NCBI RefSeq assembly: GCF_028743495.1 | Contig: NZ_CP117968.1 | Direction: 5' to 3' (one strand) | DNA: 64,000 bases | Source of the DNA: Allobacillus halotolerans | GTDB lineage: Bacteria > Bacillota > Bacilli > Bacillales > Alkalibacillaceae | Part shown: positions 34,212 to 42,904 of the stretch, piece by piece | Numbering within the stretch: the stretch's first letter is position 1 | Layout: each line of letters opens with the position of its first letter | The notes under the pieces: generated by a model | Seen by the model: only the letters and a program-made list of their open reading frames with translations | Database searches by the model: none | Told to the model about the DNA's origin: nothing | Position numbers and translations under genes: made by a program

Positions 34212-34979
34212 ATGCCGGATAATTCCGATCGTTATCTTGCATCATTCAATCGGATTGAAAAGCATTACGCACGCAATTCGGAAGCGATGAATACCAAACA
34301 TTTAGCTTCATGGTCAAAGAATCATCGAAAAAGAATGCCGTCGTAAAGCGCTATGAAAATGATTTACGTGAATTTGCCGATTTACGTAACGCGATTGTAC
34401 ATAATTCAACGAATCCTGCTTTTACGATCGCCGAACCGCATGACTCGACCGTGGAAAAAATCAAGATGATTGAAGAAGAGATTATTCACCCACGAAAAGT
34501 GTTCCCGACATTTCAAAAAGAAGTGGTGATTTTTCAAGCAGGACCTAGCCACGCTTCGTTACCGAAAGTGGCAGCACTAATGCATTGATCTTTGTTGCGA
34601 TCTTAAGCTTGATTCATTGGCGACGATTTTACAAACCATTCGCGAACAAGAATTTACCCAATTTCCGGTATATGATGGTGAAAAATTCATTGGCCTTCTT
34701 TCCGAAAGTGGGGTCACCAACTGGCTATCGAGGAATGTGGAAGATGAGATTGTTTCTTTGGTGGAGACAAAACTGCATCAAGTCATCTCGTATGAGGAAG
34801 AACAGCATAATTATGAATTTGTCGATCGCGAAATGTCTGTTTATGATGCAAAGGAAATCTTTAAAGACAACCTGGAAGAAGGTATAAAAATTGATGCCTT
34901 ATTGGTCACCGAAAATGGTAAAGAAGAGGAAGGTTTATTAGGAATCGTGACAAGATGGGATTTTTTACGAATACAATAA
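34212..34979 (+). pseudogene. CBS-domain protein broken by a frameshift and a 58-bp insertion
   Basis: Reading starts at 34212 (AAAGAGGTG upstream) with MPDNSDRYLASFNRIEKHYARNSEAMNTKH and fails after 31 codons. Adding one T in CATTTAGC restores FSFMVKESSKKNAVVKRYENDL in the next frame, which runs through REFADLRNAIVHN to EVVIFQA. There a segment of about 58 bp, from GGACCTAGCC to TTTGTTGC, interrupts the CBS domain. Removing it joins EVVIFQA to DLKLDSLATILQTIREQEFTQFPVYDGEKFIGLL. The intact product would be about 237 residues with an N-terminal helical region and a CBS pair ending LGIVTRWDFLRIQ. Confidence 0.8.
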
Positions 34980-35002
34980 ATAACTAAGGGGGAATATTTC
35001 TT

Positions 35003-35209
35003 ATGAAATCAGAAGGATGTATTAAATGCGGAAGTACCGATGCAGCCACAAAAGAAATCGCAACAAGCGGGGCAGGGCTATCGAAATTATTTGATGTGCA
35101 GCATAATAAATTTCAAGTTGTTTACTGTAAGAATTGCGGCTACTCCGAGTTATACAACAGAAACACTTCCACTGCAGGGAACATCGTTGACTTGTTTTTC
35201 GGTGGATAA
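35003..35209 (+). CDS. Zinc-ribbon nucleic-acid-binding-like protein (DUF2082)
   Basis: A 68-residue protein with two Cys pairs, CIKCGS near residue 6 and CKNCGYSELY near residue 42, forming a zinc ribbon. The pattern fits the DUF2082 Zn-ribbon family (predicted nucleic-acid binding). AAGGGGG lies about 9 bp before the ATG. It follows the CBS pseudogene by 23 bp and may share its transcript. Confidence 0.8.
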   Translation: MKSEGCIKCGSTDAATKEIATSGAGLSKLFDVQHNKFQVVYCKNCGYSELYNRNTSTAGNIVDLFFGG

Positions 35210-35299
35210 GATTTCGATTAAAGGATGGATTAAAAGGGAACACGTATAGCATGCGATTCAATTTTCTGTTCACTAACAAAAAATGAATGGAGGCTAAAC

Positions 35300-35479
35300 A
35301 TGTCCGAAAAGAAATATAACAAAAAAGATAGCGAGAAAATCGCTGAAAAAAATTACGATCCATCCTATGACCAATCGGATGATTCACAGTTTAAGGAAGG
35401 ACTAGCTGAAACACGCGAGCAGGTTTCTGATGATTATAGCGATGGAACAATTGATCGGAAAAAAGATCAAAAAGACTAA
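35300..35479 (+). CDS. Small acidic/basic soluble protein, YozQ-like (DUF4025)
   Basis: A 59-residue, highly charged and probably disordered protein; MSEKKYNKKDSEKIAEKNYDP recalls the small Bacillus YozQ/DUF4025 family. ATGGAGG lies 9 bp before the ATG and a strong terminator follows. The family link rests on a short match, but the gene signals are good. Confidence 0.65.
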   Translation: MSEKKYNKKDSEKIAEKNYDPSYDQSDDSQFKEGLAETREQVSDDYSDGTIDRKKDQKD

Positions 35480-35486
35480 AATAGGA

Positions 35487-35527
35487 AGGCATGTCAATTT
35501 GGAGTGCGATTGATATGCCTTTTTTTA
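35487..35527 (+). terminator. Terminator after the YozQ-like gene
   Basis: AGGCATGTCAAT and ATTGATATGCCT pair (one mismatch) and are followed by T7. Confidence 0.9.
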
Positions 35528-35650
35528 TGTCTTATGGATTGTTCAAAAAAATTATAAGGCTAAGTTTCACAGGTTTATTAAATTATAGAGATAAAAGTCG
35601 TAAGATGAGTTCTCACGGCCATATCTGAGGTAAATGATGTCGTCATCAGC

Positions 35651-36418
35651 TTAGGAATCGGTCTTGATTTTTTCCTCGAGCAATTGCATACGTTCATTAA
35701 AGAGCGTCGGATAAGACAGGAAGCCAAGCAATGCACTAGTAATTACGGCAGTCGTCAGTAACAAGAATAAAATTAAAAGCTGAAATAAAACGGCTTGAAC
35801 AGGGTCAGCGCCGGCAATGATTTGTCCGCTCATCATTCCGGGAAGTTGAACGAGCCCGATCGTTTTTTGGCTTTCAATTGTTGGGATAATACTTGCTTGA
35901 ATCGACGTTTTCAATTGTCGTTGAACAGCTTGTTTCGGCGTTCCGCCAAGAGATAAAATCAGCTCGGTTTCATTGCGTTTGTCATCCATTTCGGCCGTAA
36001 ACCGATTTAAAAATAAAATTCCAAGCACCATCGAGTTTCCAATGACCATTCCACTGATGGGAATCACATACTGAGCTGTTGGTGGAGTAATCCCCAATCC
36101 GATCAGAACACTTTGCGTTAATACCTCGACAAAAATGAATGTCCCCACCAATTTCCAAGTGATACCTTGAATGCTGGTTCCTTTTTTTCTGGCGTTTTGG
36201 GTGGCTGCAACAATCATTAAGCCGACCATGAGCCAAATGTAAATGGAGCTTTCCGAGTCGAAGACGAACTGCAAAATATAACCAACCGCAAGTAGTTGGA
36301 TGATGGAGCGTATCGTCGCAATGATTGTATCTTTCTCAAGCCCAAGATTTAACGTTTTAGATAGAATTAATGGAATTAAAACAAATATGAGTGAAAAAGC
36401 TAATGTTAGATAACTCAT
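35651..36418 (-). CDS. fetB: Iron-export ABC transporter permease FetB (UPF0014)
   Basis: A 255-residue membrane protein of the FetB/YjkA family, with about seven helices. The hallmark MVIGNSMVLGILFLNRF and the loop SLGGTPKQAVQRQLKTSIQASIIPTIESQKTIGLVQLPGMMSGQIIAGADP are intact. With the ATPase FetA it is thought to export iron and limit oxidative damage. It overlaps fetA by 4 bp (ATGA), so the two are coupled. No terminator was found directly behind it. Confidence 0.92.
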   Translation of the reverse strand: MSYLTLAFSLIFVLIPLILSKTLNLGLEKDTIIATIRSIIQLLAVGYILQFVFDSESSIYIWLMVGLMIVAATQNARKKGTSIQGITWKLVGTFIFVEVLTQSVLIGLGITPPTAQYVIPISGMVIGNSMVLGILFLNRFTAEMDDKRNETELILSLGGTPKQAVQRQLKTSIQASIIPTIESQKTIGLVQLPGMMSGQIIAGADPVQAVLFQLLILFLLLTTAVITSALLGFLSYPTLFNERMQLLEEKIKTDS

Positions 36419-37140
36419 TGAAATTCGCTCCTTACAAATGCTTTGACCCGTTCATCGTTCGGTTGATTTAGAAATTCGCTCTTTCCTGTCTCAATCACTT
36501 CGCCGTCCATCATCACCCAGCTGTAATCACCGATGTTTAAAGCCTGACGTAAGTTATGGGTAATCCAGACAATCGTCGTTTTATATTCTTCATTAATTCG
36601 TTTGATCAATGATTCGACTTCTTGTTGAGAAACGGTGTCGAGTGAAGAAGTTATCTCATCGAGCAGCAGGACACTTGGACGATTCACGAGTGAGCGTGCG
36701 ATCGAGATGCGTTGTTTTTGTCCGCCAGATAAGCTGTTACTATTTTTATCCAAGAAAGAAGCGGGTAGGCCGACCATATCCAACAGTCTTGATGCTTCTT
36801 CATCGGTTAATGTCTTGTCCTGTAATTTCAACGGAATAGCCAAATTTTCTCTGACCGTCCCTTTTAGCATCGTCACGCCTTGCATGACCATACCGACTTT
36901 TTTCCGGAGATCGACGGGGTTGTATTCATCAATTGGCTGATCATGAATGTAAATTCGTCCTTTAGTCGGTGAAATCAGCCCATTGCACAGCCGGATTAAC
37001 GTCGTTTTTCCAGCTCCGGAAGGTCCGACAAGTGTTGTGATTTCCCCTTGATTAAATCCGTGATTAATATCTTTCAAAATTTTCGTGTCATCAATCTTGT
37101 AATCAACATGATCGAATCGAATAGCCTGTTTTGGTTCCAT
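36415..37140 (-). CDS. fetA: Iron-export ABC transporter ATPase FetA
   Basis: A 241-residue ABC ATPase with Walker A GPSGAGKTT (near residue 40), signature LSGGQKQRIS (near 138), Walker B LLLDEITSSLD and the H-loop ITHN. It is immediately upstream of fetB and overlaps it, matching B. subtilis yjkB-yjkA. GGAAGTGC lies upstream of the ATG. The upstream region holds repeat island A6 about 75 bp before the start. Confidence 0.92.
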   Translation of the reverse strand: MEPKQAIRFDHVDYKIDDTKILKDINHGFNQGEITTLVGPSGAGKTTLIRLCNGLISPTKGRIYIHDQPIDEYNPVDLRKKVGMVMQGVTMLKGTVRENLAIPLKLQDKTLTDEEASRLLDMVGLPASFLDKNSNSLSGGQKQRISIARSLVNRPSVLLLDEITSSLDTVSQQEVESLIKRINEEYKTTIVWITHNLRQALNIGDYSWVMMDGEVIETGKSEFLNQPNDERVKAFVRSEFQ

Positions 37141-37213
37141 TTTTTCAGCACTTCCTTTTTTGCAACATCTATTCTTATCTTAAATGAGCGTTTCCATTTC
37201 GCAAAATAATTAA

Positions 37214-37341
37214 GCACGGAATAGTTATAAAGATGCACGGAATAGTTCGAAAAAACCACGGAATCAACTCGATTTAGAACGGAATCATTGGATAAAAGCA
37301 CGGTATGCCCGGGTAGCAAGACGGAATGAGTCCATTAAAGC
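37214..37341. repeat. Tandem repeat island A6: diverged 21-bp ACGGAAT units
   Basis: The word ACGGA (once ACGGT) starts at 37216, 37237, 37258, 37279, 37300 and 37321, exactly 21 bp apart each time, usually extended to ACGGAAT. The 14 bases between copies show almost no similarity. The island lies between the divergent fetA and the small gene at 37443, so unlike most others it sits on a promoter side. Confidence 0.85.
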
Positions 37342-37442
37342 GCTTAATTACCCCAAATTCCATCCCATCTATTGTCATACATAGCCTTTGTTTTAGCATC
37401 ACAAACTATAGATGAATTATAAGGGAAAGGTGTGATAAGAAA

Positions 37443-37604
37443 ATGAAAAACGTCGATTGGTTACCGATCGTTGCATCCATCGGAATTGGAGCGGCTGCCT
37501 ATAGTATGATGACAGGCAGAGGAGGCCAACTTCAACAAATGATTCCAGGTATCAACAATATGATGGGACAAGGACAGCAAGGAAGTCATTCCTCGAAACA
37601 TTAG
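37443..37604 (+). CDS. Small glycine/glutamine-rich protein with one membrane helix
   Basis: A 53-residue protein starting MKNVDWLPIVASIGIGAAAY, a weak membrane helix, followed by a Gln-, Gly- and Met-rich tail (GRGGQLQQM, MMGQGQQG). AAGGTG lies about 13 bp before the ATG, which is rather far. A terminator follows 10 bp after the stop. It is too short for routine gene calling. The function is unknown. Confidence 0.55.
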   Translation: MKNVDWLPIVASIGIGAAAYSMMTGRGGQLQQMIPGINNMMGQGQQGSHSSKH

Positions 37605-37611
37605 TGGAAAA

Positions 37612-37644
37612 TAAAAGAGCTGTCGCGGTATGACAGCTCTTTTC
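37612..37644. terminator. Bidirectional terminator between the small gene and trpA
   Basis: AAAAGAGCTGTC and GACAGCTCTTTT form a perfect stem with A/T runs on both sides. Confidence 0.92.
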
Positions 37645-37646
37645 AC

Positions 37647-38432
37647 CTATACATGTGCAGTTTTTGCTGATTGGATCAACGTCTGGATCTTTTCCTCGTT
37701 TCCTTGATGGAGAAGGTCGACAATTTTACTGCCGACGATGACACCATCGCAATACGCGGTTAGCTCCCGCACGTGTTCGGGAGAGGAGACACCGAAACCG
37801 GCAAACACGGGTTTATCTGTTTGTTGCTTGATGTTCGTTAAATGGTTGCCCAATTGGTCACCAAACCTATTTTGTACACCTGTTATGCCGTTAATCGTTA
37901 CGGCATATAAAAATCCTTCCGTCTGCTCGGCAATTTTAGCCAAACGATCCGGTGTACTGGTCAGCGTGGCTAATCGGATAAAGGCAATCTCGTGTTCTTT
38001 TAGTGCGTTCGAAACAAGGTCGGATTCTTCCAAGGGAACATCCGGAACAATCACACCATCCACGCCACTCGCCTCACAATCTTCGGCAAATCGTTTAGGA
38101 CCGTAAGTAAAAACAGGGTTGATATAGGTCATCAACACAATCGGTATATCACGCGATTCTTTAAAACGTTTTAATTCATCCAACACTTTTTTTAACGTGA
38201 CACCACTCGTTAATGCACGTTGGCCAGCCGCTTGAATGGTTGGTCCGTCAGCGACAGGGTCTGAGAATGGAATACCTAACTCAATGATGGTAGCTCCTGC
38301 GTTGGCCAATAATTGAATTTGTGATTCCAGTTGATCTAGTCCGCCATCGCCGGCCATGATATAAGGAACAAATGCTTTATCACCTTTATCCAAAACCCGC
38401 TGAATTGCCGTATCAATTGAAAATTTACCCAT
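37647..38432 (-). CDS. trpA: Tryptophan synthase alpha subunit
   Basis: Cleaves indole-3-glycerol phosphate to indole, which is channelled to TrpB. With 261 residues from the ATG at 38432 it is full length. The catalytic Glu is in IIELGIPFSDP and the Asp in the same motif; GFGVSSPEHV is the phosphate-binding region. The ATG at 38432 is preferred to the GTG at 38441, because GGGAGG overlaps the GTG and is 8 bp from the ATG. It is the last gene of the trp operon, before a bidirectional terminator. Confidence 0.96.
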   Translation of the reverse strand: MGKFSIDTAIQRVLDKGDKAFVPYIMAGDGGLDQLESQIQLLANAGATIIELGIPFSDPVADGPTIQAAGQRALTSGVTLKKVLDELKRFKESRDIPIVLMTYINPVFTYGPKRFAEDCEASGVDGVIVPDVPLEESDLVSNALKEHEIAFIRLATLTSTPDRLAKIAEQTEGFLYAVTINGITGVQNRFGDQLGNHLTNIKQQTDKPVFAGFGVSSPEHVRELTAYCDGVIVGSKIVDLLHQGNEEKIQTLIQSAKTAHV

Positions 38433-39630
38433 GAAAGCCACCTCCCAAATGAGCTTTTACCGCTTCGACATCTTTATCGCCACGACCGGATAAACAGGCG
38501 ACAACAGTATGATCACTCGACAATGACTCTGCCAACTTCATCGTATAAGCGATTGCGTGTGAGCTTTCGAGTGCAGGAAGAATCCCTTCCGTTTTCGACA
38601 ATAACTGTAAAGCTTCCAATGCTTCATCGTCTGTGATTGATGAGTAAGTGACCCGGTTGGATGCATGTAAATAGCTATGCTCCGGTCCGATACCTGGATA
38701 GTCTAAACCTGCGGAGATCGAATGTGCTTCTTGGATCTGTCCGTCTTGATCTTGCAGTAAATAAGTCAAGGTTCCGTGTAAGATGCCAGCAGATCCGCCT
38801 GTTAATGTAGCTGCATGCTTTCCGGTTTCAATGCCTGAGCCTCCTGCTTCAACTCCGTATAACTGAACGTCTTCTTCCTCTACAAAGGGTGCGAACATGC
38901 CCATTGCATTACTACCACCACCGACACAGGCAACAACAGCATCCGGCAGTCTTCCTTCCTGTGTCACGATTTGTTCTTTCGTTTCATCACCGATCACGCG
39001 TTGAAAATCCCGGACAATTTGTGGGAAGGGATGAGGCCCAACAACGGAGCCAATAATATAATGGGTGTCTGTTACGTTACTCACCCAATAACGTAATGCT
39101 TCATTGACGGCATCTTTTAACGTACCGCTTCCTTGGTCGACACTTTTGACGGTCGCACCTAATAACTCCATCCGAAAAACATTTAGCTTCTGTCGTTCAA
39201 TATCTTCTTTTCCCATGAAAATGACACAATCTAAATCAAGTAAAGCACAGACGGTTGCCGTCGCTACGCCGTGTTGGCCGGCTCCTGTTTCAGCAACGAC
39301 TTTTCGCTTGCCCATTCGTTTGGTCAACAGTGCTTGGCCTAGTGCATTATTGATTTTGTGTGCACCGGTATGATTAAGGTCTTCGCGTTTTAAATAAATC
39401 TTTGGACCGCCAAGTGATTTAGAGAGTCTTTCGGCATAATATAAAGGTGTTTCTCTACCAACGTATTGGCGTAAATACTGGTCTAACTCCTGTTGAAAAG
39501 CTGGGTCTTGCTTTGCTTCATGATAAGCTTCTTCTAACTCCAGGATTGCTGGCATCAACGTCTCTGGGACAAATCTGCCGCCAAATTCACCATAATACCC
39601 TTGAGTGTTCGGTTGTTGAGTCGTTGTCAT
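38425..39630 (-). CDS. trpB: Tryptophan synthase beta subunit
   Basis: PLP enzyme that joins indole and serine to tryptophan. The 401 residues include YGEFGGRFVPETLMP at the start, the PLP lysine in HTGAHKINN (near residue 90), the phosphate loop GGGSNAMG and the C-terminal SGRGDKD. It overlaps trpF by 4 bp and trpA by 8 bp. This is the TrpB1 type, which partners with TrpA. Confidence 0.97.
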   Translation of the reverse strand: MTTTQQPNTQGYYGEFGGRFVPETLMPAILELEEAYHEAKQDPAFQQELDQYLRQYVGRETPLYYAERLSKSLGGPKIYLKREDLNHTGAHKINNALGQALLTKRMGKRKVVAETGAGQHGVATATVCALLDLDCVIFMGKEDIERQKLNVFRMELLGATVKSVDQGSGTLKDAVNEALRYWVSNVTDTHYIIGSVVGPHPFPQIVRDFQRVIGDETKEQIVTQEGRLPDAVVACVGGGSNAMGMFAPFVEEEDVQLYGVEAGGSGIETGKHAATLTGGSAGILHGTLTYLLQDQDGQIQEAHSISAGLDYPGIGPEHSYLHASNRVTYSSITDDEALEALQLLSKTEGILPALESSHAIAYTMKLAESLSSDHTVVACLSGRGDKDVEAVKAHLGGGFHG

Positions 39631-40244
39631 ATTTTCATCTCCTTATTTTTTGCTTGCGTCACAAATGCTTGGATTTTCGAAACATCTTTTCTGCCATCTG
39701 TTTCTACACCGCTGGAAACATCGACTCCAAATGGTTGCGCTGTTTGGATCGCTTCCTGAACATTCTCCGGATGCAGTCCCCCGGCTAAAATAATCTGGCT
39801 ATGACTCGGAGTTGCTTGCTTCAATAATTGCCAATCGAATGCATGCCCCGAACCACCACGATATTTCCCTCCTGGATGGTCGACTAACGAATAAGCAACA
39901 TCATACAGAGAAAGTCGTTCTAGATTATGTGGTTCCCGAATAGGAAAAGCTTTGATGACCGGATAGTCGATCTGCTCACACTCCGTCGGCGTTTCATCCC
40001 CGTGTAATTGGATGATATCTAGCCCGGCGAAAGCGGCAATTCGATTAATTTCATCAGGCGATTCATTAACAAAGACACCTACTTTTTTGATCGTATCCGG
40101 TAAAAAAGCGATGATTTCTTTGACGACCTCTGGCTCGACCCGTCGTGAACTTTCCGCAAAAACAAATCCGATAAAATCAGCACCAGAAGCGGCTACGGCT
40201 AATGCAGTCTCTTTATCCTGAACACCGCAGACTTTAACGATCAT
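39627..40244 (-). CDS. trpF: Phosphoribosylanthranilate isomerase
   Basis: A 205-residue TIM barrel with the catalytic Cys in VKVCGVQD (residue 6) and the Asp in FGVDVSSGVE (near 178); LAGGLHPENV is the phosphate-binding segment. It catalyses the Amadori rearrangement between the TrpD and TrpC steps. It overlaps trpC by 11 bp and trpB by 4 bp. Confidence 0.95.
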   Translation of the reverse strand: MIVKVCGVQDKETALAVAASGADFIGFVFAESSRRVEPEVVKEIIAFLPDTIKKVGVFVNESPDEINRIAAFAGLDIIQLHGDETPTECEQIDYPVIKAFPIREPHNLERLSLYDVAYSLVDHPGGKYRGGSGHAFDWQLLKQATPSHSQIILAGGLHPENVQEAIQTAQPFGVDVSSGVETDGRKDVSKIQAFVTQAKNKEMKI

Positions 40245-41028
40245 GCAAGCTCACCTCGTTTAAAGGTATACGCAGTTCGTTAAATGTTTGTTTTAAATCG
40301 TTTGATTGCATCATCGTTTCGCCGACAAGAATTCCACTCACACCAGCTTGTTGAACGCGCTCGACATCTGCCGTCGTTTTCATGCCACTTTCACTGATCA
40401 GTAGTGTCGCCGGATCTTTTATTTGTTCAGCTAACCGCTCAGTTGTCGCCAAGTCAACGTTGAACGTTTTTAAATCACGATTATTGATGCCGACGATATT
40501 CGCATTTAAATCGTTCGCGATTACGGCTTCTTCTTCCGTATGGATCTCCAGTAAAACTTCTAAGCCTAATCCGGTTGCATAGCGATAAAGCTGCTCTAAG
40601 CGCGCTGGATTCATGGCTGCAGCAATTAATAAGATGACGTCTGCACCATAATCGAGTGCGCGGTCGATTTGAATCTCATCTAAAATAAAATCTTTATTTA
40701 AAACAGGGATGTCGACGACCTGTCGGATACGTTGTAAATCTTCCATGCTTCCTTGGAAAAAAGGTTGGTCGGTTAAAACAGAAATAGCATTTGCGCCAAA
40801 TTGATCGTACATTTTCGTATGAATTCCTGGGTCCGCATCGACGTTAATCGGACCTTTGGAAGGGGAGGCGCGCTTGAATTCTGCAATGATATTCATTCGG
40901 TCAGATTGCTGAAAGGATTCATATAGAGAAACGAGAGACTTCTTTTGACTCGATTGTCTTTGATAAGACCGTTTCAATTCGGTAATTTCCTGTTGTTTTT
41001 TCGCTAAAATTTCATCAAGAATGGTCAT
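40234..41028 (-). CDS. trpC: Indole-3-glycerol phosphate synthase
   Basis: A 264-residue TIM barrel with IAEFKRASPSKG (catalytic Lys), LNKDFILDEIQI, NIVGINNRDL and SESGM, all family hallmarks. The ATG at 41028 is chosen; GAGGTG overlaps an in-frame GTG at 41037 and lies 7 bp from the ATG. It is nearly contiguous with trpD. Confidence 0.95.
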   Translation of the reverse strand: MTILDEILAKKQQEITELKRSYQRQSSQKKSLVSLYESFQQSDRMNIIAEFKRASPSKGPINVDADPGIHTKMYDQFGANAISVLTDQPFFQGSMEDLQRIRQVVDIPVLNKDFILDEIQIDRALDYGADVILLIAAAMNPARLEQLYRYATGLGLEVLLEIHTEEEAVIANDLNANIVGINNRDLKTFNVDLATTERLAEQIKDPATLLISESGMKTTADVERVQQAGVSGILVGETMMQSNDLKQTFNELRIPLNEVSLHDR

Positions 41029-41029
41029 G

Positions 41030-42052
41030 TTATGCACCTCGCTTTACACGTTGACTATACTCAATCAACATTGCTAATTTTTCGTTCGCTGCTCCGGAAT
41101 CGATGCTTTCTTTGGCTGCAAGGATTCCTTCTTCAAGAGATGAGACTTTTCCATTCGCATAAATCCCAAGTCCTGCATTCAGTAGTGTCGTATCGCGATA
41201 AGCACCTTTTTCTCCTCGCAAGACACTGTTTAAAATCGTTGCGTTTTCTTTCGTGTCCCCGCCACGAATCGCTTCCAGTGGATATACGGGTAAGCCGATT
41301 TCTTCTGGATGCAACCGGAAATCAGAGATGGCCTCCTGATCCAACAGAGCCAGTTGATTATAGCCGGCAAGAGAGGCTTCATCCATTCCACCTGCACCAT
41401 GGACGACAATGGCACGTTTTCTGCCTAGTTGACGAAGTACTTCAGCCATATCCGTGACCATATCCGCGCGGTTGATTCCCAGAAATTGAGAAGAAAGTGA
41501 TACTGGGTTGGTCAATGGGCCAATAAGATTCATGACCGTCGGAATTCGTAAAGTCTTTCGAACTGTCATCAGCTTTTTCATCGCCGGATGGATGGTCGGG
41601 GCGAATAAAAAGGTAATGCCATTTTGTTCGAGAAGCTCTTTTGCGTGGTGACCAGACAAAGATAAATTGACACCGAGTTCTTCCAACACATCTGCACTGC
41701 CGGTTTTACTAGAAACGCTACGATTGCCATGTTTTGCAACGGTCAGTCCAGCACCAGCCATGACGAATGCAGCAGTCGTACTAATATTGAAACTCATCGA
41801 CCCATCGCCTCCTGTACCACAGTTGTCGATAATATCCGGGGAGTCGACTGGAAGTTGCAGTGATTTTGCCTGAATCGCCGCTGCTAACCCAGCAATTTCT
41901 TCCGGTGTTTCACCTTTCACTCGTAAGGCTGATAAAAATGCTCCACGCTCAATATCGGTAATCTCTTCTGAGAATAACTGCTCTGCTGCAAGCTTCATTT
42001 CATTGAAAGACAAGCTTTTCCGTTCTGTGATCGTTCGTAAATAATCCAACAT
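41030..42052 (-). CDS. trpD: Anthranilate phosphoribosyltransferase
   Basis: Transfers phosphoribose from PRPP to anthranilate. The 340 residues start at MLDYLRTITERKSL, with AAGGAGCG 7 bp upstream; an in-frame upstream ATG lies inside the leader and is rejected. The PRPP loop DNCGTGGDGS (near residue 77), KHGNRSVSSKTGSADVLE and the KP-motif region RKTLRIPTVMNLIGPLTNP are intact. It is the first gene of this operon; trpE and trpG are absent. Confidence 0.96.
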   Translation of the reverse strand: MLDYLRTITERKSLSFNEMKLAAEQLFSEEITDIERGAFLSALRVKGETPEEIAGLAAAIQAKSLQLPVDSPDIIDNCGTGGDGSMSFNISTTAAFVMAGAGLTVAKHGNRSVSSKTGSADVLEELGVNLSLSGHHAKELLEQNGITFLFAPTIHPAMKKLMTVRKTLRIPTVMNLIGPLTNPVSLSSQFLGINRADMVTDMAEVLRQLGRKRAIVVHGAGGMDEASLAGYNQLALLDQEAISDFRLHPEEIGLPVYPLEAIRGGDTKENATILNSVLRGEKGAYRDTTLLNAGLGIYANGKVSSLEEGILAAKESIDSGAANEKLAMLIEYSQRVKRGA

Positions 42053-42084
42053 GTCAATCGCTCCTTTTTTCGTTTTCATATAAA

Positions 42085-42328
42085 AAGTCCCTTACAAACA
42101 CAATAAGTATGTGTTCATAAGGGACGATCGAAACCGCGGTGCCACCTTTAGTTGAAGAGAATTACCTCTTCCGCTCAATACCCGATAACGGCGGGAAACC
42201 GTTTTTTCCTACTCTTTGCATTTCGGAAAAACTCTCTGAAGTCCATTCAGCTTACCGACCATGCTGGATTTCCACCGACACCAGCTCTCTTTGATGATCT
42301 GCCATAAACCTACTCTTCTTCGTCATTG
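42085..42328 (-). ncRNA. T-box leader 2 (Trp), proximal to trpD
   Basis: The minus strand carries GAAGAGTA near the 5' side, AAAGGTGGCACCGCGG (T-box) and a GTCCCTTA/TAAGGGAC terminator with T5. The specifier-loop stretch reads GAATGGACTTC, consistent with TGG (Trp). Uncharged tRNA-Trp should favour read-through into trpD. Confidence 0.92.
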
Positions 42329-42361
42329 ATTAATCGTTATATAATTTTACTGAAAACAAAA

Positions 42362-42616
42362 AGGTTCCCACATCCTAAATAAAGGACGAGGGAACCCGTG
42401 GTACCACCTTTGTTAGCTTCAACATGAAGCTCTCTTTACAACATCCAGCCCAATTGCTTGAATGTGTGTCTCAGATAACGACGAGACATTTCGCCAAAGC
42501 CTACTTACGCAGTCGTTTCGGTTTGGAAGCTCGGAAGGCCATTCATTCATTTCGCACACTGGTTCACACCAACCACCAGCTCTCTGAAGTACAGAAAACG
42601 AACTACTCTTCTTCGT
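42362..42616 (-). ncRNA. T-box leader 1 (Trp), distal
   Basis: A second complete T-box is transcribed first: GAAGAAGAGTAG, the specifier stretch GAATGGCCTTCC (TGG, Trp), AAAGGTGGTACCACGGG and a GGTTCCC/GGGAACC terminator followed by T-rich sequence. Two leaders in series, about 280 bp apart, must both be antiterminated for full trp expression. Confidence 0.92.
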
Positions 42617-42646
42617 CAACGCTTTTCATTCATATGATTATTCAAT

Positions 42647-42675
42647 AGCATAAATCGAATTGAATTCATTGTCAA
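42647..42675 (-). promoter_or_regulatory. Promoter of the trp operon
   Basis: On the minus strand, TTGACA (42675-42670), 17 bp and TATGCT (42652-42647), immediately upstream of the first T-box. Confidence 0.85.
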
Positions 42676-42904
42676 TAAAAAATTTCAGTAAAATACAAAA
42701 ACAAGATCATGTTGGCTACCTCTTTTAAAATAGGATTAAAAAATCTTTAATAGACATTTAAATTATAAAGTTTCATAAAATGGGTAAAATGCTCTATTTT
42801 TCAAATGTTATTGGAATAATTGTTGGATTTAAATTCTGTAATCTTCTAAGGTGATTACTAGAAACCATTTTTCAAATAAAATATGATTTTCGATAAGTAT
42901 CCCG

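Noticed and set aside
34310..34588. Separate 92-residue gene
   Set aside because: It is the middle part of the broken CBS-domain gene, joined to both sides by repairing one frameshift and removing the insert.
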